Position numbers and translations under genes: made by a program
Assembly: GCA_016808115.1 (NCBI GenBank)
Contig: JAEQBH010001508.1
Coordinates: 496,001-560,000 of the forward strand
DNA length: 64,000 nt
DNA from: Tetrastigma voinierianum
Taxonomy: Eukaryota; Streptophyta; Magnoliopsida; Vitales; Vitaceae
Reading direction: 5' to 3'
Shown: in pieces, positions 35,533 through 52,320 of the stretch
Numbering within the stretch: position 1 is the first letter of the stretch
Layout of the letters: the number at the start of each line of letters is the position of its first letter
The notes under the pieces: model-generated
What the model saw: the letters and a program-made list of their open reading frames with translations, nothing else
The model's database searches: none
Told to the model about the DNA's origin: nothing

Positions 35533-36227
35533 TGTTTGGTGATTTATTTGCGATTTTTCGCGTTAACCTCTGAAATAAAACATGCGGTTGCAGGCATGCC
35601 AGTAAATTAAAGTGTTTCCGGATTAAATCAAATTTCTTAATCAGAAAAAACAAATTCCTTGGTTCCTTTGACAATTCCCCATAATCTAAGCATATAATGC
35701 TGTAAAAATAAATGTAAAGTTTGTAGGAATAAAAGCTGAAGGAAATGTTAAATTATGAATGAATGAAATATACAATCTTTGAAAATTGAAAAACTTAACT
35801 ATAACTTTAAGATAGATCGTTGGAATTGTGAAAGTTAATTAGAAAGTTGAAAATTGTTATTTGAAATTGATTATGCATTTGTTACTAACATTGAGTTGAT
35901 TGATTGATCCTTTGATTGATTCATTTGTGAGAGCTCTTTCTTTATAGAAGTCCTTGAATAATTTCCAAAGTTCTCCCTCCCTCACTTTTCTCACTACCTC
36001 ACCTACTCGAGTAATTGTAGTATCTTCTTACCATCTGCCCCAAGTTCTCTTTTTTGAAAAAGTCTAATTTATCTTTTACTAGCCCAATCTTCCAAAATTT
36101 TTAAATTTTCAAAATACCATAGGCTTTTATGAGCTTTCAACTTATTTCACTTGGATTTCCAACCTGGAGTTTCAACTCAAGCCTAAACCAACATTGGATT
36201 ATCCTATATTAAATTTGGGTACAAACA
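35533..36227 (-). repeat. Tat element 5' LTR, copy 2
   Basis: 695 bp, TGTTTGG...GTACAAACA. Confidence 0.8.
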
Positions 36228-36349
36228 AACTTACACAAGTGGCTGACATGGGATGAGTGAATGCCCAAGGTAATTCTTATAATTATTCATAATGGTCCTA
36301 GTTGGATTCAAAATAGTTCTTTCATGCTTCATGTGATTACTTCTTTTTT

Positions 36350-39352
<3,003 letters not shown>

Positions 39353-39640
39353 TAAAATGACTAGGTAAGACATGATCATTTTAGGTAAGACATATTAATG
39401 GAACAAATCACTTATAAGTATTTAGGTAGGAGACAGCAGAGCGCTTGAATGAGTTATGATTATCTTGTTGCCAGAGGTTGTATGTTGGATAAAGCTCAGA
39501 AACGAAGGAAGCTCCATCAGATTTTGTGAAACTATGGATATACATAAATGGGACCCAGCAGCGGTGTAGTATCGGTCGAAATCGAAATTTTGCGGGATTA
39601 GTAGGTTGTCGATAGGATACGGGTTTTTGGGGCGTCACAA
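39353..39640 (-). mobile_element. Gypsy LTR-edge fragment
   Basis: The minus strand starts TGTGACGCCCCAAAAACCCG, a common 5' end of plant Ty3/gypsy LTRs. About 290 bp remain. The copy at 45,504-45,780 is more altered and has lost the clear start. Confidence 0.45.
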
Positions 39641-39659
39641 TATCAACAATAATTAAAAT

Positions 39660-42654
39660 TAAACACTTAATTTCACTTTTTTTTAAAGATATTTTAGGTT
39701 TAAATACTAAACATATTTTATTTATAAAATTTAAAATATTACCATATTCATACTTATATTAAATAATGTCAAATAATAAAATATAATTAATATCATACAA
39801 TTGTAATTTATTTTTATATATTTTGATTTTTAAAAGCCAGAAATTAATTGAAGTGAACGGGGCATAACTTAGTTCGGGTCGAGTAGCATAGTAGAGTTAT
39901 GTGGAACGCACTGTATGAACTCTTGGTTCCATGGTGATTCCTGGTGGATACATTTTTTTTTCTTTAGAATTTCAGTGGACATATGCCTCCTTGAGCCCTT
40001 ACTGTAGCCATGGGATACATTGATGAGTATACTTTATACTCATTTTATCAATATGTTTTTCTTATCTTTTTAGTAGTTTTATTATATAAATAAGTGATCT
40101 AATGCTATAAATGTTCAATTTGTAATTAGGTCAATCATGAGCCAATATGGAGCAAAAACAAAGAGATAAAGCTCAAAAATCAACAAAAAACTAACCTCCT
40201 TCACAAGCAACAATCCTGGCTTCTACTTTAATCGGTGGGACTTCATTGATCAGCTCCATTGGAGACTTGCCCATATATATCAGCGTAAGTAGGCAATGTC
40301 GATATCAGGTGATACATACAAAATGAAAAAAGGTATGGATAGTTTTTTTCTTTTTTCTTTTTAATAAAGGTAAATTTAAATATATATTGCTAGACCCCCT
40401 GAAAATAGGGCTCAAGAGAGTACAATACAACAATACCCAGCTCCCTCAAACAACAGAAACAAGCTGCCCAGCCAGCTATACAAACAGCCATCCCCCTCAG
40501 AAAAAAAAGAAGAAAAAAGACGGCCAAGAATACTGTAACAAAATCCAAACATCCCTCTAAACTGTCACAAAAACGCCCCTCCTCAAAGTCCCTCTCACTT
40601 ACTCACTTGGTAAGGCCACTCCAGCAAAACCTACTAACATCAAAGGATATGAACAGATTGATCTCAACATTAGAGAATAAGCAAGAGTTTTTTGTTTTTG
40701 GATTGACAGCATATCATCTTGTGTGTGAATCAATCGATAGAGAAAAGTCTCTGCACCTTTTTAAGCAGCCCCTTGAAGATCTTCCTAATATTTAGAATCT
40801 CTATGTTACCTAAATTGTCTCAACAGGCCAATTGGAGGAATATGATTTCATTCCATATTTATCAAATATAATATCTTCATTTCATAGCATTCTCACAAAA
40901 TAAGATACAAACGCTCTAATTTGATTCGTCCAATATTGTCCAATATCCTCCTCTGTTCTTTCTTATTTATCCCAATGAATATTGCCTCTTAATTTGCAGA
41001 ATATTGCCCCCAAAATTCGTGTGGACCACATAAGGTAAGTTGTGTCATATAACTCTTGTCTAACACTAGGTCTTTTCTTACCGAGCTGTGCAAGCGATTA
41101 GAGAATCTTTAAGATCAAAGTCTCTGCGCCTCCTAATTCATAGATAATTTCTACGCTCTACAAGGCTAATTAGGTTGATTCGTCTATACAGTTCTTTGCT
41201 CATACCAGTCTTGCAAAAAACCACTCACCGCATTAAGTTGCTTGAATCAATATGTAAATAGAGCCAAAGTATGAATCAATGAGGTGCATCCCAGAAACAA
41301 TAAGCGGAACATTAACAAATAGATATAAAACCCATGTTCAATATACAACCAAACCATAGATCACAATTTAAAGCATGATAGAGTCATGATAGAGGTTTGA
41401 TACATCATAAACTTAGATACAAAACATGAGAAAAGAGGAGAAGAAACTATAATGATCAAATGGATGGTGAGTCTCATTTTCTTCCACAAATCCCCAGCTG
41501 ATCTTCTCCCAAATCTTCAAAAACAAATTTCTCCCAACCTTCTCCTGTCCCAAAGTGGACAAGTCCCCTTCTCCGAGCCCTAGTCACTTCCTTCTCTTGT
41601 CTCCTGGCCTGAGATTTAAACCCCCACCATGGGCTCAAATGCCCAAAATCACCTAAAATTTAACTCGAACGTCAAGGAGCAGTGCTTGACAACGCCGCGA
41701 CGTCGGATGCTGGGCGCTTTACAGCTCTCTACAACGCCGCGACATCTTAATGATCGGGCAGACGCTGTCGCAGCCTTTCCTATTATCGCCTAACTTCTCG
41801 TAAAGCACCATAACTTTGTCATCCCCAAACTCGGATGGTGTTCTTGGTACCTGAAAATCCCAGCAGAATCTAGATATGTCCAGGAAAACACTTTGGAAAT
41901 CATTATAAAGACTGAAATATACAAAATGCTCCAACTGGTCTCTCTTTGTTCTCTCTTTCCTCTAACTACCAAGAGTCATAACTTTGTCATTTGAAGTTCA
42001 TCGTGTTCTTGGAAAATGCTGGAAAGCTCTTTGAAGTGTTGAATTCATCCATATAACGTTTTAAGCTCCATTTGGGGTCATCTTGCTTTCTGAAAACACT
42101 CTAAAACACAGAATTGTCACGCATGTGTCAGTTTATCGATTTTTGAGTTTCACCCTTGAGCTTTTACCCATATTGGCTCATGATTTTGACCTAATTACAA
42201 ATTGAACATTTATAGCATTAGATCACTTATTTTTATATAATAAAACTACTGCAAAAAGATAAGAAAACATATTGATAAAATGAGCATAAAGTATACTCAT
42301 CACTTATCCTATGGTCGAACAGTAAGGGCTCAAGGAGGCATATGTCCACTGAAATTCTAAAGAAAAAAAAATGTATCCACCAGGAATCACCATGGAACCA
42401 AGAGTTCATACAGTGCAGCCACATAATCACTATGCTACCGAATCGGAACTAAGTTATCCTCGTTTCCACTTCACTAATGCTTTTAAAATCAAAATATATA
42501 AAAATAAATTACAATTGTATGATATTAATTATATTTTATTATTTAACATTATTTAATATAAGTATGAATATGGTAATATTTTAAATTTTATAAATAAAAT
42601 ATGTTTAGTATTTAAACCTAAAATATCTAAAAAAAAAGTGAAATTAAGTGTTTA
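39660..42654. repeat. Long inverted repeat in V, copy 1
   Basis: The left arm 39,660-40,190 starts TAAACACTTAATTTCAC. The right arm 42,125-42,654 ends GTGAAATTAAGTGTTTA. The arms pair over about 0.5 kb, including ATGAACTCTTGGTTCCATGG and its complement near 42,390. Each arm contains a TGATGAGTATAC Athila-like LTR start, so the arms may be two LTR ends in opposite orientation. No target duplication is seen. Confidence 0.8.
40345..40610 (-). mobile_element. 5'-truncated LINE 3' end (likely)
   Basis: On the minus strand a short Cys/Leu/Phe-rich frame (clearer in V copy 2, 46,536-46,733: GMAVCIAGWAACFCCLREL) ends shortly before TAATATATATT-type sequence and an A-rich tail (rc of TTTTTCTTTTTTCTTTTTAAT). 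Many plant L1-type LINEs end this way. No RT domain remains. Confidence 0.45.
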
Positions 42655-42655
42655 G

Positions 42656-44254
42656 TTTTTTTCAAATAACTAAACACTTTATTATAATATAAGACATGAG
42701 ATGAGTGAATTTCCAAGGTGACTTTTACAATTATTCATAGCAGTTGTAGTTGAATTCGAAATAGTTTTCTGTCTTGCTTTATGTGATTGTACTTTTTTTT
42801 TGGACAAATTAAATGCAAATATATAATATAATAAATGAACAATTATGTTTTAGGGTTAGATGAGACCCCATATTTCATAAAGAGTCCATCAAATCATCAA
42901 GATTAAAGTCAAAAACATATATTTTGATGAGACAAAAATGTACTCACTCGTTTACAAACCCAACCCCCTCTCCCCCAATTGCCACCCACCCTTATTGTAC
43001 TTGTTTTTTTTTCTTTTCATATAAACCATCCTTCATTTTTAATTTCTTAAATAATTTAAATTTTATGATTTTAATATTATTCATTATTTTATATTTTTTA
43101 TTAGGATTTTTTTGTTCCAATTTTACTTTTGTAATTTGCTCAAATTTTTATCTTAATATTTTGGATTCGCTTTCAAAATTTTTGTTTTAAAATAAGTTTA
43201 TACTTTGAAAATAAATTTAAAAAATTTTCTTATGTAATTTATTAATTTTTCTAAGAAATAGAAATTTATTATTTAATGACATTATTATGATTTTGACTTT
43301 CATTAATAAAAATATTAGATATGGTAATTGATATTAATTTATTCTCTTATTTTTAACTATTAGTTTGTTTAAAAAACTATCGTTGTGTTATAAAAAATAG
43401 TTGACATCATATTTTCCTTATTTTTATCATGAAAACATTAAAAACATGCACATATTAGTTTTTAATAAGGAAAAAAAAAGGGTTGGCAAAAAAAGGTTTA
43501 TTGTATTATAGAAGGTAATTGCACTAATTGTACAAAGTGATTACACTAAATGTACAAGACAAATATGCTAACTATACAATAAGCGTATAAGCTTACATTT
43601 ATCATTTTGTTTGAATATTTTTGTATTCAAAATACCTTTCTTAGATTGTATGTTAATACACCAACCTATGACATATTTACATATAATGATGTCATACTTA
43701 ATTCAAACATAATTAATGAATAATATAGTGTATGTTTATGGCATAAACTTCATCAATTAAAAATTATAGAAAATATAATTGATGTCATAATTATGATGTC
43801 ATAATTATGTGTAAGCTAAGTACGACATCAATCAATACTTATAAAGAACTGTGGTATGTATTAGCATAAGACCTAGGAAAGTGATTTCGATAAAAATTCA
43901 AATTTATGAGAAACGAATCTTGTGCAACTCCTCTTGTATAGTTATGACATTTTTCGTACGCTTAGTGCAATAACTCGTGGCAAGATATAAAATTTTATAA
44001 ATTTACTATTTATATGCATGTTTCCATTGTCATGATAAAATAAATAAGAGAAAAATGACATCACCTTATTTTTTCATATTTTTTATGGTCGGCTTTAATG
44101 ACATAAACATTTATTACTATTCATTATCCGGTAGTTAAGTATAACATCCAATTCAACGAAAAATGTCCTAAGTTTGTGCTATGATACAAATATAGGAAAT
44201 GTACTTGATGTAAAAAATTAAATTAAATTCTATGAGAAATGTAAATCATACACC

Positions 44255-44318
<64 letters not shown>

Positions 44319-44575
44319 AGAGTATATAAGTATATATATATATATATATATATATACATACTATAATTTCCATATTATGATTTTATTTTATGAGCAAACT
44401 TTTATAAACATGTTTTTAAAATATTAATAAAAAAGAGTATCATCTAATATAATCCTATGAAACTATTTAAAAATAAAATAAAATCGTAATATCACTAATA
44501 TTAAATACCACTATTTCATAAAAATTAATAATAATAATTTGAATATTAAAGTTATATTATTTAGAATAATATTAA

Positions 44576-44612
<37 letters not shown>

Positions 44613-45503
44613 ATATATTAAAAAATCATATTATTTAGAATATTAGTATTTTTTTTTTTTTGAGAACCTAGTTTTATTTAAATAAAAGTAAAAAATTAAT
44701 ATAAAAATATTAATTATTTGTACAAAATACTAAGAGGTTATCTTTATAAAATTAATTAAAAATCACAAATTAATTTACTTTCAAAAGATGAAAATTATTG
44801 TGTTATGAAAAAGCTCAACAAAGAAAAAGAAAAATCTCAGCCAGATTGAAAAAAAAGGTTACTGGATATGTGACAGGTGCTCGGATCAGGGTGTGCTGTA
44901 TGGGGAAGGGAAGGATTTATGATATTAAAAGTAGTTTTGGTTTTTCAAAATTCTCCTTATAGCCTCCTTAATTTTATTGGGTATTATGGATTTGTGCTGA
45001 CTGAAATGCATTTATAGCCTGCAAATATAAGACCAATTTTTATAGCCTCTTTCTTAATTTTATTTTACTGTGACTTTTGTGCTTAATTGAAATGTATTTT
45101 CTATAGCCTTTTTTAAAAATATAAGACCTATTCACTACATAATTCCTCTAATAAACTTCTTCTTTGATGAGATTGATCATTTAATACTCACAGGTTGCTG
45201 CAAATTAAACAAGTGTACAAATAAAATAATCACATTAAGTTATGAATTACATAAGGTACAACTAAAAATAATAATAACAAAATTAGTTTTAAAAATCCTA
45301 AAGTATAACATTTACATTTAAACTTTAACATAAAATCTGATTTTTAATTGTGTCAACTTTGAATTTGATTTTTTTATTTGTTTATATCATAATTTTCATT
45401 TTAGGTTACTTCAACAATTTTTATATTTGTTTCTATATCCTAATTTTCATTTTAATATACTCAGAATATATTAAAACAACGTCATTTTATCTATATCATA
45501 TTG
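42656..45503. repeat. Module U, copy 3
   Basis: 2.85 kb, collinear with the other U copies. (TA)n tracts at 44,258-44,316 and 44,581-44,608 are shorter than in copy 2. Confidence 0.8.
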
Positions 45504-48500
45504 AGCAAAATGATCAGGTAAGACATGATCATTTTAGGTAAGACATATTAATGGAACAAATCACTGCAATTACTAAAGATACTTTGCACTGAACAAGTAT
45601 GACATACTTATAGGTTGGGATGGCTGATAGTGTTCTCCCGAACAAAGGAACTAATCCGGGCTTTTTGTGATACTATGGATCTCATAAATGGGACACAACA
45701 AACAGAAGATCTTGTCATCCAAATCCGTTAAATTTCACATGCGGTCGACCTGTCATTAAATCTTTATCCCCATGTACACAATATCAACAATAATTAAAAT
45801 TAAACACTTAATTTCACTTTTTTTTTTAGATATTTTAGGTTTAAATACTAAACATATTTTATTTATAAAATTTAAAATATTACCATATTCATACTTATAT
45901 TAAATAATGTCAAATAATAAAATATAATTAATATCATACAATTGTAATTTATTTTTATATATTTTGATTTTTAAAAGCCAGAAATTAATTGAAGTGAACG
46001 GGGCATAACTTAGTTCCAGGGTCGGTAGCATAGTGATTATGTGGCTGCACTGTATGAACTCTTGGTTCCATGGTGATTCCTCATGGATACATTTTTTTTT
46101 CTTTAGAATTTCAGTGGACATATGCCTCCTCGTTCTTACGCTGTCAGCCATGGGATACATTGATGAGTATACTTTATACCATTTTATCAATATGTTTTTC
46201 TTATCTCTTTTAGTAGTTTTGTTATATAAATAAGTGGATCTAATGCTATAAATGTTCAATTTGTAATTAGTCAATCATGTGGCCAATATGAGCAAAACAA
46301 AGAGATAAAGCTCAAAAATCAACAAAAAACTAACCTCCTTCACAAGCAACAATCCTGGCTTCTACTTTAATCGGTGGGACTTCATTGATCAGCTCCATTG
46401 GAGACTTCTTACTTGTATCCTATCAACGTAAGTAGGCAATGTCCATATCAGGTGATATTACATACAAATGAAAAAAGGTATGGATGGTTTTTTCTTTTTT
46501 TCTTTTTTTAATAAGGTAAATTAAAATATATATTGTTAGACCCCTGAAAATAGGGGCCTAGTTGAGAGCACAACAATACCCAGCTCCCTCAAACAACAGA
46601 AACAAGCTGCCCAGCCAGCTATACAAACAGCCATCCCCCTCAGAAAAAGAAGAAGAAAAAAGACGGCCAAGAATACTGTAACAAAATCCAAACATCCCTC
46701 TAAACTGTCTAAAAAGCATACCCCTCCCCTCAAAGTCCCACTCTCACTTACTCACTTAGTAGGAAGCCACTCAGCAAAGCCTACTAACATCAAAGGATAT
46801 GAACAGATTGATCTCCAACCTTAGAGAATAAACAAAAAGGTTTTTGTTTTTTGGATTGACAGCATATCATCTTGTGTGTGAATCAATCGATAGAGAAAAG
46901 TCTCTGCACCTTTTTAAGCAACCCCTTGAAGATCTTCCTAATATTTAGAATCTCTATGTTACCTAAATTGTCTCAACAGCCAATTGAGAATATGATTTCA
47001 TTCCATATTTATCAAATATAATATCTTCCTTTCATAGCATTCTCACAAAATAAGATACAAACGCTCTAATTTGATTCGTCCAATATTGCCCAATATCCTC
47101 CTCTGTTCTTTCTTATTTATCCCAATGAATATTGCCTCTTAATTGCAAGTATCATTGCCCCGAAAATCTCGTGTGATACATAAGGTAAGTTGTGTCATAT
47201 AATCCCTTGCCTAACACTAGGTCTTTGCTTCTCACCAACCCTAAGCATTAGAGAGATGCTTGTAAGATCCAAAAGTCTCACACGCCTCCACTACCGATAA
47301 TTTCTACACTACTGTGCGCTTAATTAGTCAATTTACTCCATGCCTAGCTTCTTACTCCTCTTTCTCGCATCTTGCAAAACCACTCACCACACAGATTACC
47401 AGAACTCAATATGTAACAGAACCAAGTATGAATCAATAGAGGTGCATCACAAGAAAGCAATAGGAAAATCCAACATTTAACAAACAGATATAAAACCCAT
47501 GTTCAATATACAACCAAAACCCTAGATCTACGAATTTAAAGCATGATAGAGGTTTGATACATCATAAACTTAGGGATAAAAACATGAGAAAAGAGGGAGA
47601 AGAACTATAATGATCAAAATGATGGTGGAGTCTCGCATTTTCTTCCACAAATCTCATGATCTTCTCCCAAATCTTCAAAAACAAATTTCCAACCTTCCTT
47701 GGTCCCAAAGTGTGGACAAAGTCCCCCTCTCCAGCCCTAGCCGCTCCTTCTTGTCTCCTTCGGTTTGAGATTTAAAACCCCCCAATTATGGGCTCAAAAA
47801 TGGGGCTCAAAATCCACCCAAACTCAACCCCTTAACGTCGCGATGCTTTGGCAACGCCGCGACGCTTCGGATGTCGCTGCTTACAGCTTCTACAACGCCG
47901 ACATTCTAACATCGAGACGTTTGCCGCAGCCTGTTACCCCAACTCTCAGAAGACCATACCTTTGTTATCCAAACTCCGATTTGAGTGTTCTTAGTACCGT
48001 TGGAAATCTCTTTGGAAGTGTAGAAATCTCAGATATGTCCAGGAAAACACTTTTGGAAATCATTAAAGACTGGAATATACAAAATGTCTAACCGGCGTCT
48101 CTTTTGAGTTTTCTTTCTCTTCTTCCTCTTCAATCGCCAAGAGTCATAACTTTGTCATTTGAAGTCCGATTAGTGTTTTTGAAAATGCTGAAAGCTCCTA
48201 TGTTAATTCATCCATATAATCGCTATTTCATTTGGGGGTCATTGTCTGCAGCTGAAAACATCAAACACAGCACACGCATGTGTTGTTTGTCGATTTTTTG
48301 AGCTTTATCTCTTTGTTTTTGCTCCATATTGGCCTGTGGTTTGACTCCAATTGCCAAATTGAACATTTATAGCATTAGATCACTTTTATTTATATAATAA
48401 AACTACTAAAAAGATAAGAAAACATATCGATAAATGAGTATAAAGTATATCAACAATGTATCCCCATATGGTCGAACAAAGAAGGGCTCAAGGAGGCATA

Positions 48501-48820
48501 TGTCCACTGAAATTCTAAAGAAAAAAAAATGTATCCACGAGGAATCACCATGGAACCAAGAGTTCATACAGTGCAACCACATAATCACTATGCTACCGAC
48601 CCTGGAACTAAGTTATGCCCCGTTCACTTCAATTAATTTCTGGCTTTTGAAAATCAAATTATATAAAAATAAATTACAATTGTATGATATTAATTATATT
48701 TTATTATTTCACATTATTTAATATAAGTATGCGAATATGGTAATATTTTTAAATTTTATAAATAAAATATGTTTAGTATTTAAACCTAAAAATATCTAAA
48801 AAAGTGAAATTAAGTGTTTA
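45504..48820. repeat. Module V, copy 2
   Basis: Collinear with 39,353-42,655; inverted arms at about 45,801-46,330 and 48,290-48,820. LTR-like sequence with CGCGAC motifs lies at 47,836-47,866. Confidence 0.78.
46536..46733 (-). pseudogene. LINE-like C-terminal frame in V copy 2
   Basis: A 65-residue minus-strand frame rich in Phe, Leu and Cys, followed within about 30 bp by an A-rich tail. It is present in both V copies. It resembles the hydrophobic read-through ends seen in plant LINE ORF2 translations, but no catalytic motif is present, so the call rests on the tail structure. Confidence 0.4.
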
Positions 48821-50678
48821 GTTTTTCAAATAACTAAACACTTTATTATAATATACATATAGATGAGTGAATTTCCAAAGGTGACTTTTTTACAATTATT
48901 CATACTAGCTTGTAGTTGAATTTAAATAGTTTTCTGCCTTGTTTTATGTGATTGTACTTTTTTTTTTGGACAATGCACAAATATATAAATATAATAAATG
49001 AAATAATTATGTTTTAGGGTTAGATGAGACCCCATATTTCATAAAGAGTCCGTCAAATCATCAAGTGATTAAAGTCAAAACATATATTTTGATGAGACAA
49101 AAATGTACTCACTGTTTACAAACCCAACCCCTCTCCCCAATTGCCACCACCCTTATTGTGTTTTGCTTTTTTTTTTCTTTTCATATAAACTTCATCCTTC
49201 TCATTTTTTATTTCTTAAATAAATTAAATTTTATGATTTTATTATTATTCATTATTTTATATTTTTATTAGGATTTTTTTAAGTTCCAATTTTACTTTTG
49301 TAATGCTCAAATTTTTATCTTAATATTTTGGATTTGCTTTCAAAATTTTTGTATTTTTAAAATAAGTTTATACTTTGAAAGTAAATTAAAGTACTTTCTA
49401 TGTAATTTATTAATTCTTTTAAGAAGAAACTTATTATTTAATGATAATATTACATTTTGACTTCATTAATAAAAAATATTAGATATGGTAATTGATATTA
49501 ATTTATTCTTATTTTTAACTATTAGTTTGTTTAAATAAAAACTATCGTTGTGTTATAAAAAATAGTTGACATCATATTTTCCTTATTTTTATCATGAAAA
49601 CATTAAAAACATGCACATATTAGTTTTTAATAAGGAAAAAAAAGGGTTTGCAAAAAAAGGTTTATTGTATTATAGAAGGTAATTGCACTAATTGTACAGC
49701 GGATTGTATACCTTAAATGTATATATTAAATATGTTAACTGTAATATTAAGCGTATAAGCTATTATTTATCATCTTGTTTGAATATTTTTGTATTCAAAA
49801 TACCTTTCTTAGATTGTATGTTAATACACCAACTCATGACATACTCTTTATACATATTAGTGGAGCCATTTAATTCAAACATAATAATGAATAATATAGT
49901 ATATGGCATAAACTTCATCAATTAAAATTATAGAAAATATAATTGATGTCATAATTATGTGTAAGCTAAGTACTATTAATACTCAATCAATACTTATAAA
50001 GAATTTACCTGTGGTATGTGTATTAGCATAAGACCTAGGAAAGTGATTTCGGATAAAAAAATTCAAATTCGATGAGAAACGTAACCTTGTGCACCTCTTG
50101 TATAGTTAGTACATTTTTCTTGTACAGTTAGTGCAATAACCTTGTACAGTATAATAAAATCTTATAAATTTACTATTTATATGCATGTTTCCATTGTCAT
50201 GATAAAATAAATAAGAGAAAAAATGACATCAATTATATTTTTCATATTTTTTTTATGGTTGAAGTTAATGACATAAACATGTATTATGTTATTCATTATC
50301 TATAAGTTAAGTATAACATCCACCAACGAAAAATGTCCTAAGTTTGTGTATTAGGATACAACATAGGAAATAAATTTTGGATAAAAAAATTAAATTAAAT
50401 TCTATGAGAAATGTAAACTACACAATCTTATTATATAGCTGGGTTATATATATATATATGAGAGTATATATATATATATATATGAGATATATATATATAT
50501 TATAATAATTATAATTTTTGCTATTATGATTTTATTTTTTATGTTTTAAACTTTTATAAACATGTTTTTTTAAAAATATTAATAAAAGATATCATCTTTA
50601 ACATAACTTATGAAACTATTTAAAATAAAATAAAATCGTATTATCACTAATACATTATTAAATATAATTAATTTTATT

Positions 50679-50716
<38 letters not shown>

Positions 50717-51612
50717 TCATATTATTTAATATTAGTTTTTTTTTGAGAAGCTAGTACTATTTAAATAAAAGTAAAAATTAATATAAAAATATTAACTATT
50801 TAACAAAAAATTAATTAAGATATTATCTTATAAAATTAATTAAAAATCATAAAATTAATTTACTTAAAAGATGAAAATTGATGGTGTTTTCTATGAAAAA
50901 GCTCAACAAAGAAAAATAAGAAAAAATCTTGAAGCCAGATTGAAAAAAAAAAAAGGATGGATATGTGACAGGTGCTCGGATCAGTGGGGTGCGCCGGGAA
51001 GGGTGACGGAAGGGGATATTAAAAGTAGTTTTGGTTTTTCAAAAATTTTATAGCCTCCTTCTTAATTTTATTTGGTATTATGGATTTTGTGCTTAATAGA
51101 AATGCATTTATAGCCTTTTTTGTAAAATATAAGACCAATTTTTATAGCCTTTTTCTTAATTTTATTTGGTATTATGGATTTTGTGCTTAATTGAAATGTA
51201 TTTATAGCCTTTTTGTAAAATATAAGACCTATCTACCTGGAAGCACACTCCCCCTAATAAACTTTTCTTGATGAGATTGATTACTTAATACTCATAGTAT
51301 TAAGTTATGAATTAAATGCGGTACAAATAAAAATAATCACATTAAGTTATGAATTACATAAGGTACAACTAAAAATAATAATAACAAAATTAGTTTTAAA
51401 ATCCTAAAGTATAACATTTACATTTAAATCCTTAACATAAAATCTGATTTTTAATTATGTCAACTTTGAATTTGATTTTTTTATTTGTTTATATATCATA
51501 ATTTTCATTTTAGTTATACTTCTAACAATTTTTATATTGTTTCATATATCCTAATTTCATTTGGGCGAGTATCAGAACATTAAACAACGTCATTTTATCA
51601 TACTATATCAAT
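48821..51612. repeat. Module U, copy 4
   Basis: 2.8 kb. The (TA)n tracts are interrupted here (50,444-50,501). It continues into 51,613-52,248, which matches 16,393-17,026 of D1. Confidence 0.8.
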
Positions 51613-52320
51613 TGGGGCCATCAAAACAAAATTCATAAAAATTATCATATTTAAAAAATCATTCAAGATTTAAAAAAAAAGTTATAAAAATTAAAAAAAA
51701 ATAAATAATAATTTTCCCAATAATTTATCAACTTTAAACAATGTTTTTGTTATATTTCTCTTTGTCATTATTCTAATTTTTCTTCTTAACTTATTTTTTT
51801 TACGTTTCCTCAAAAGCAAATGTTAAAATCCCCCTTGGTTTTCTTTACATTTTCCTTGTAATTTTCCAAAAAAAATGTTAAAACTCCCCATAAATTCAAA
51901 TACTGCAAATGTTAACAAATGTAGAACTAAACAAATAAAATTTTATAAGATCAAATAAAATTCATAAAATACATAAAGAAGTCTTAATGGGACTGGGCTA
52001 AGGGTCCTACTGGGCTCAACTTTATCCATTATTATGCCCTGTCCCCATAACGACGACCTTATCCTCCGTAAGTCCGTACATAGTACGATGTTTTGTCTTT
52101 CAACTAGTGCCAAACTTTTTCAAAAATTACCAATACCCAAACAATGGGCTGCCACGTTAAAAATATAATATCAAAATGTTTTTAAGTTAAATGCCGAAAT
52201 CATCCGCTCTGATATTAACTTTAAAAAAATTAATGTAATTTTGGATTGTAGTACGTGCGGTGTACGAATATGAGTTGTGTTTATTTTTAAAACAAAATAA
52301 CATATTTTTGTACAAAACTC

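Larger units (their letters stand above)
18114..36227 (-). mobile_element. Tat-lineage LTR retrotransposon, copy 2 (interrupted)
   Basis: Same element and same insertion site as 3,724-13,392. LTRs are at 18,114-18,832 and 35,533-36,227. It is interrupted by Athila-1 copy 2, which in turn carries Athila-2. Flanks AATTT and AACTT are as in copy 1. Confidence 0.8.
39353..42655. repeat. Module V, copy 1 (composite, 3.3 kb)
   Basis: Lies between two U copies and is repeated at 45,504-48,820. From left: an LTR-edge fragment (to 39,640), an inverted arm (39,660-40,190), a LINE-like 3' end (about 40,345-40,610), unassigned sequence, Athila-like LTR sequence (about 41,400-42,125) and the opposite inverted arm (42,125-42,654). 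D1 contains no V. Confidence 0.75.

Noticed and set aside
40607..40795. 62-residue plus-strand frame in V copy 1
   Set aside because: Not preserved as a frame in V copy 2 (46,760-46,948 has indels), and no domain is recognised.
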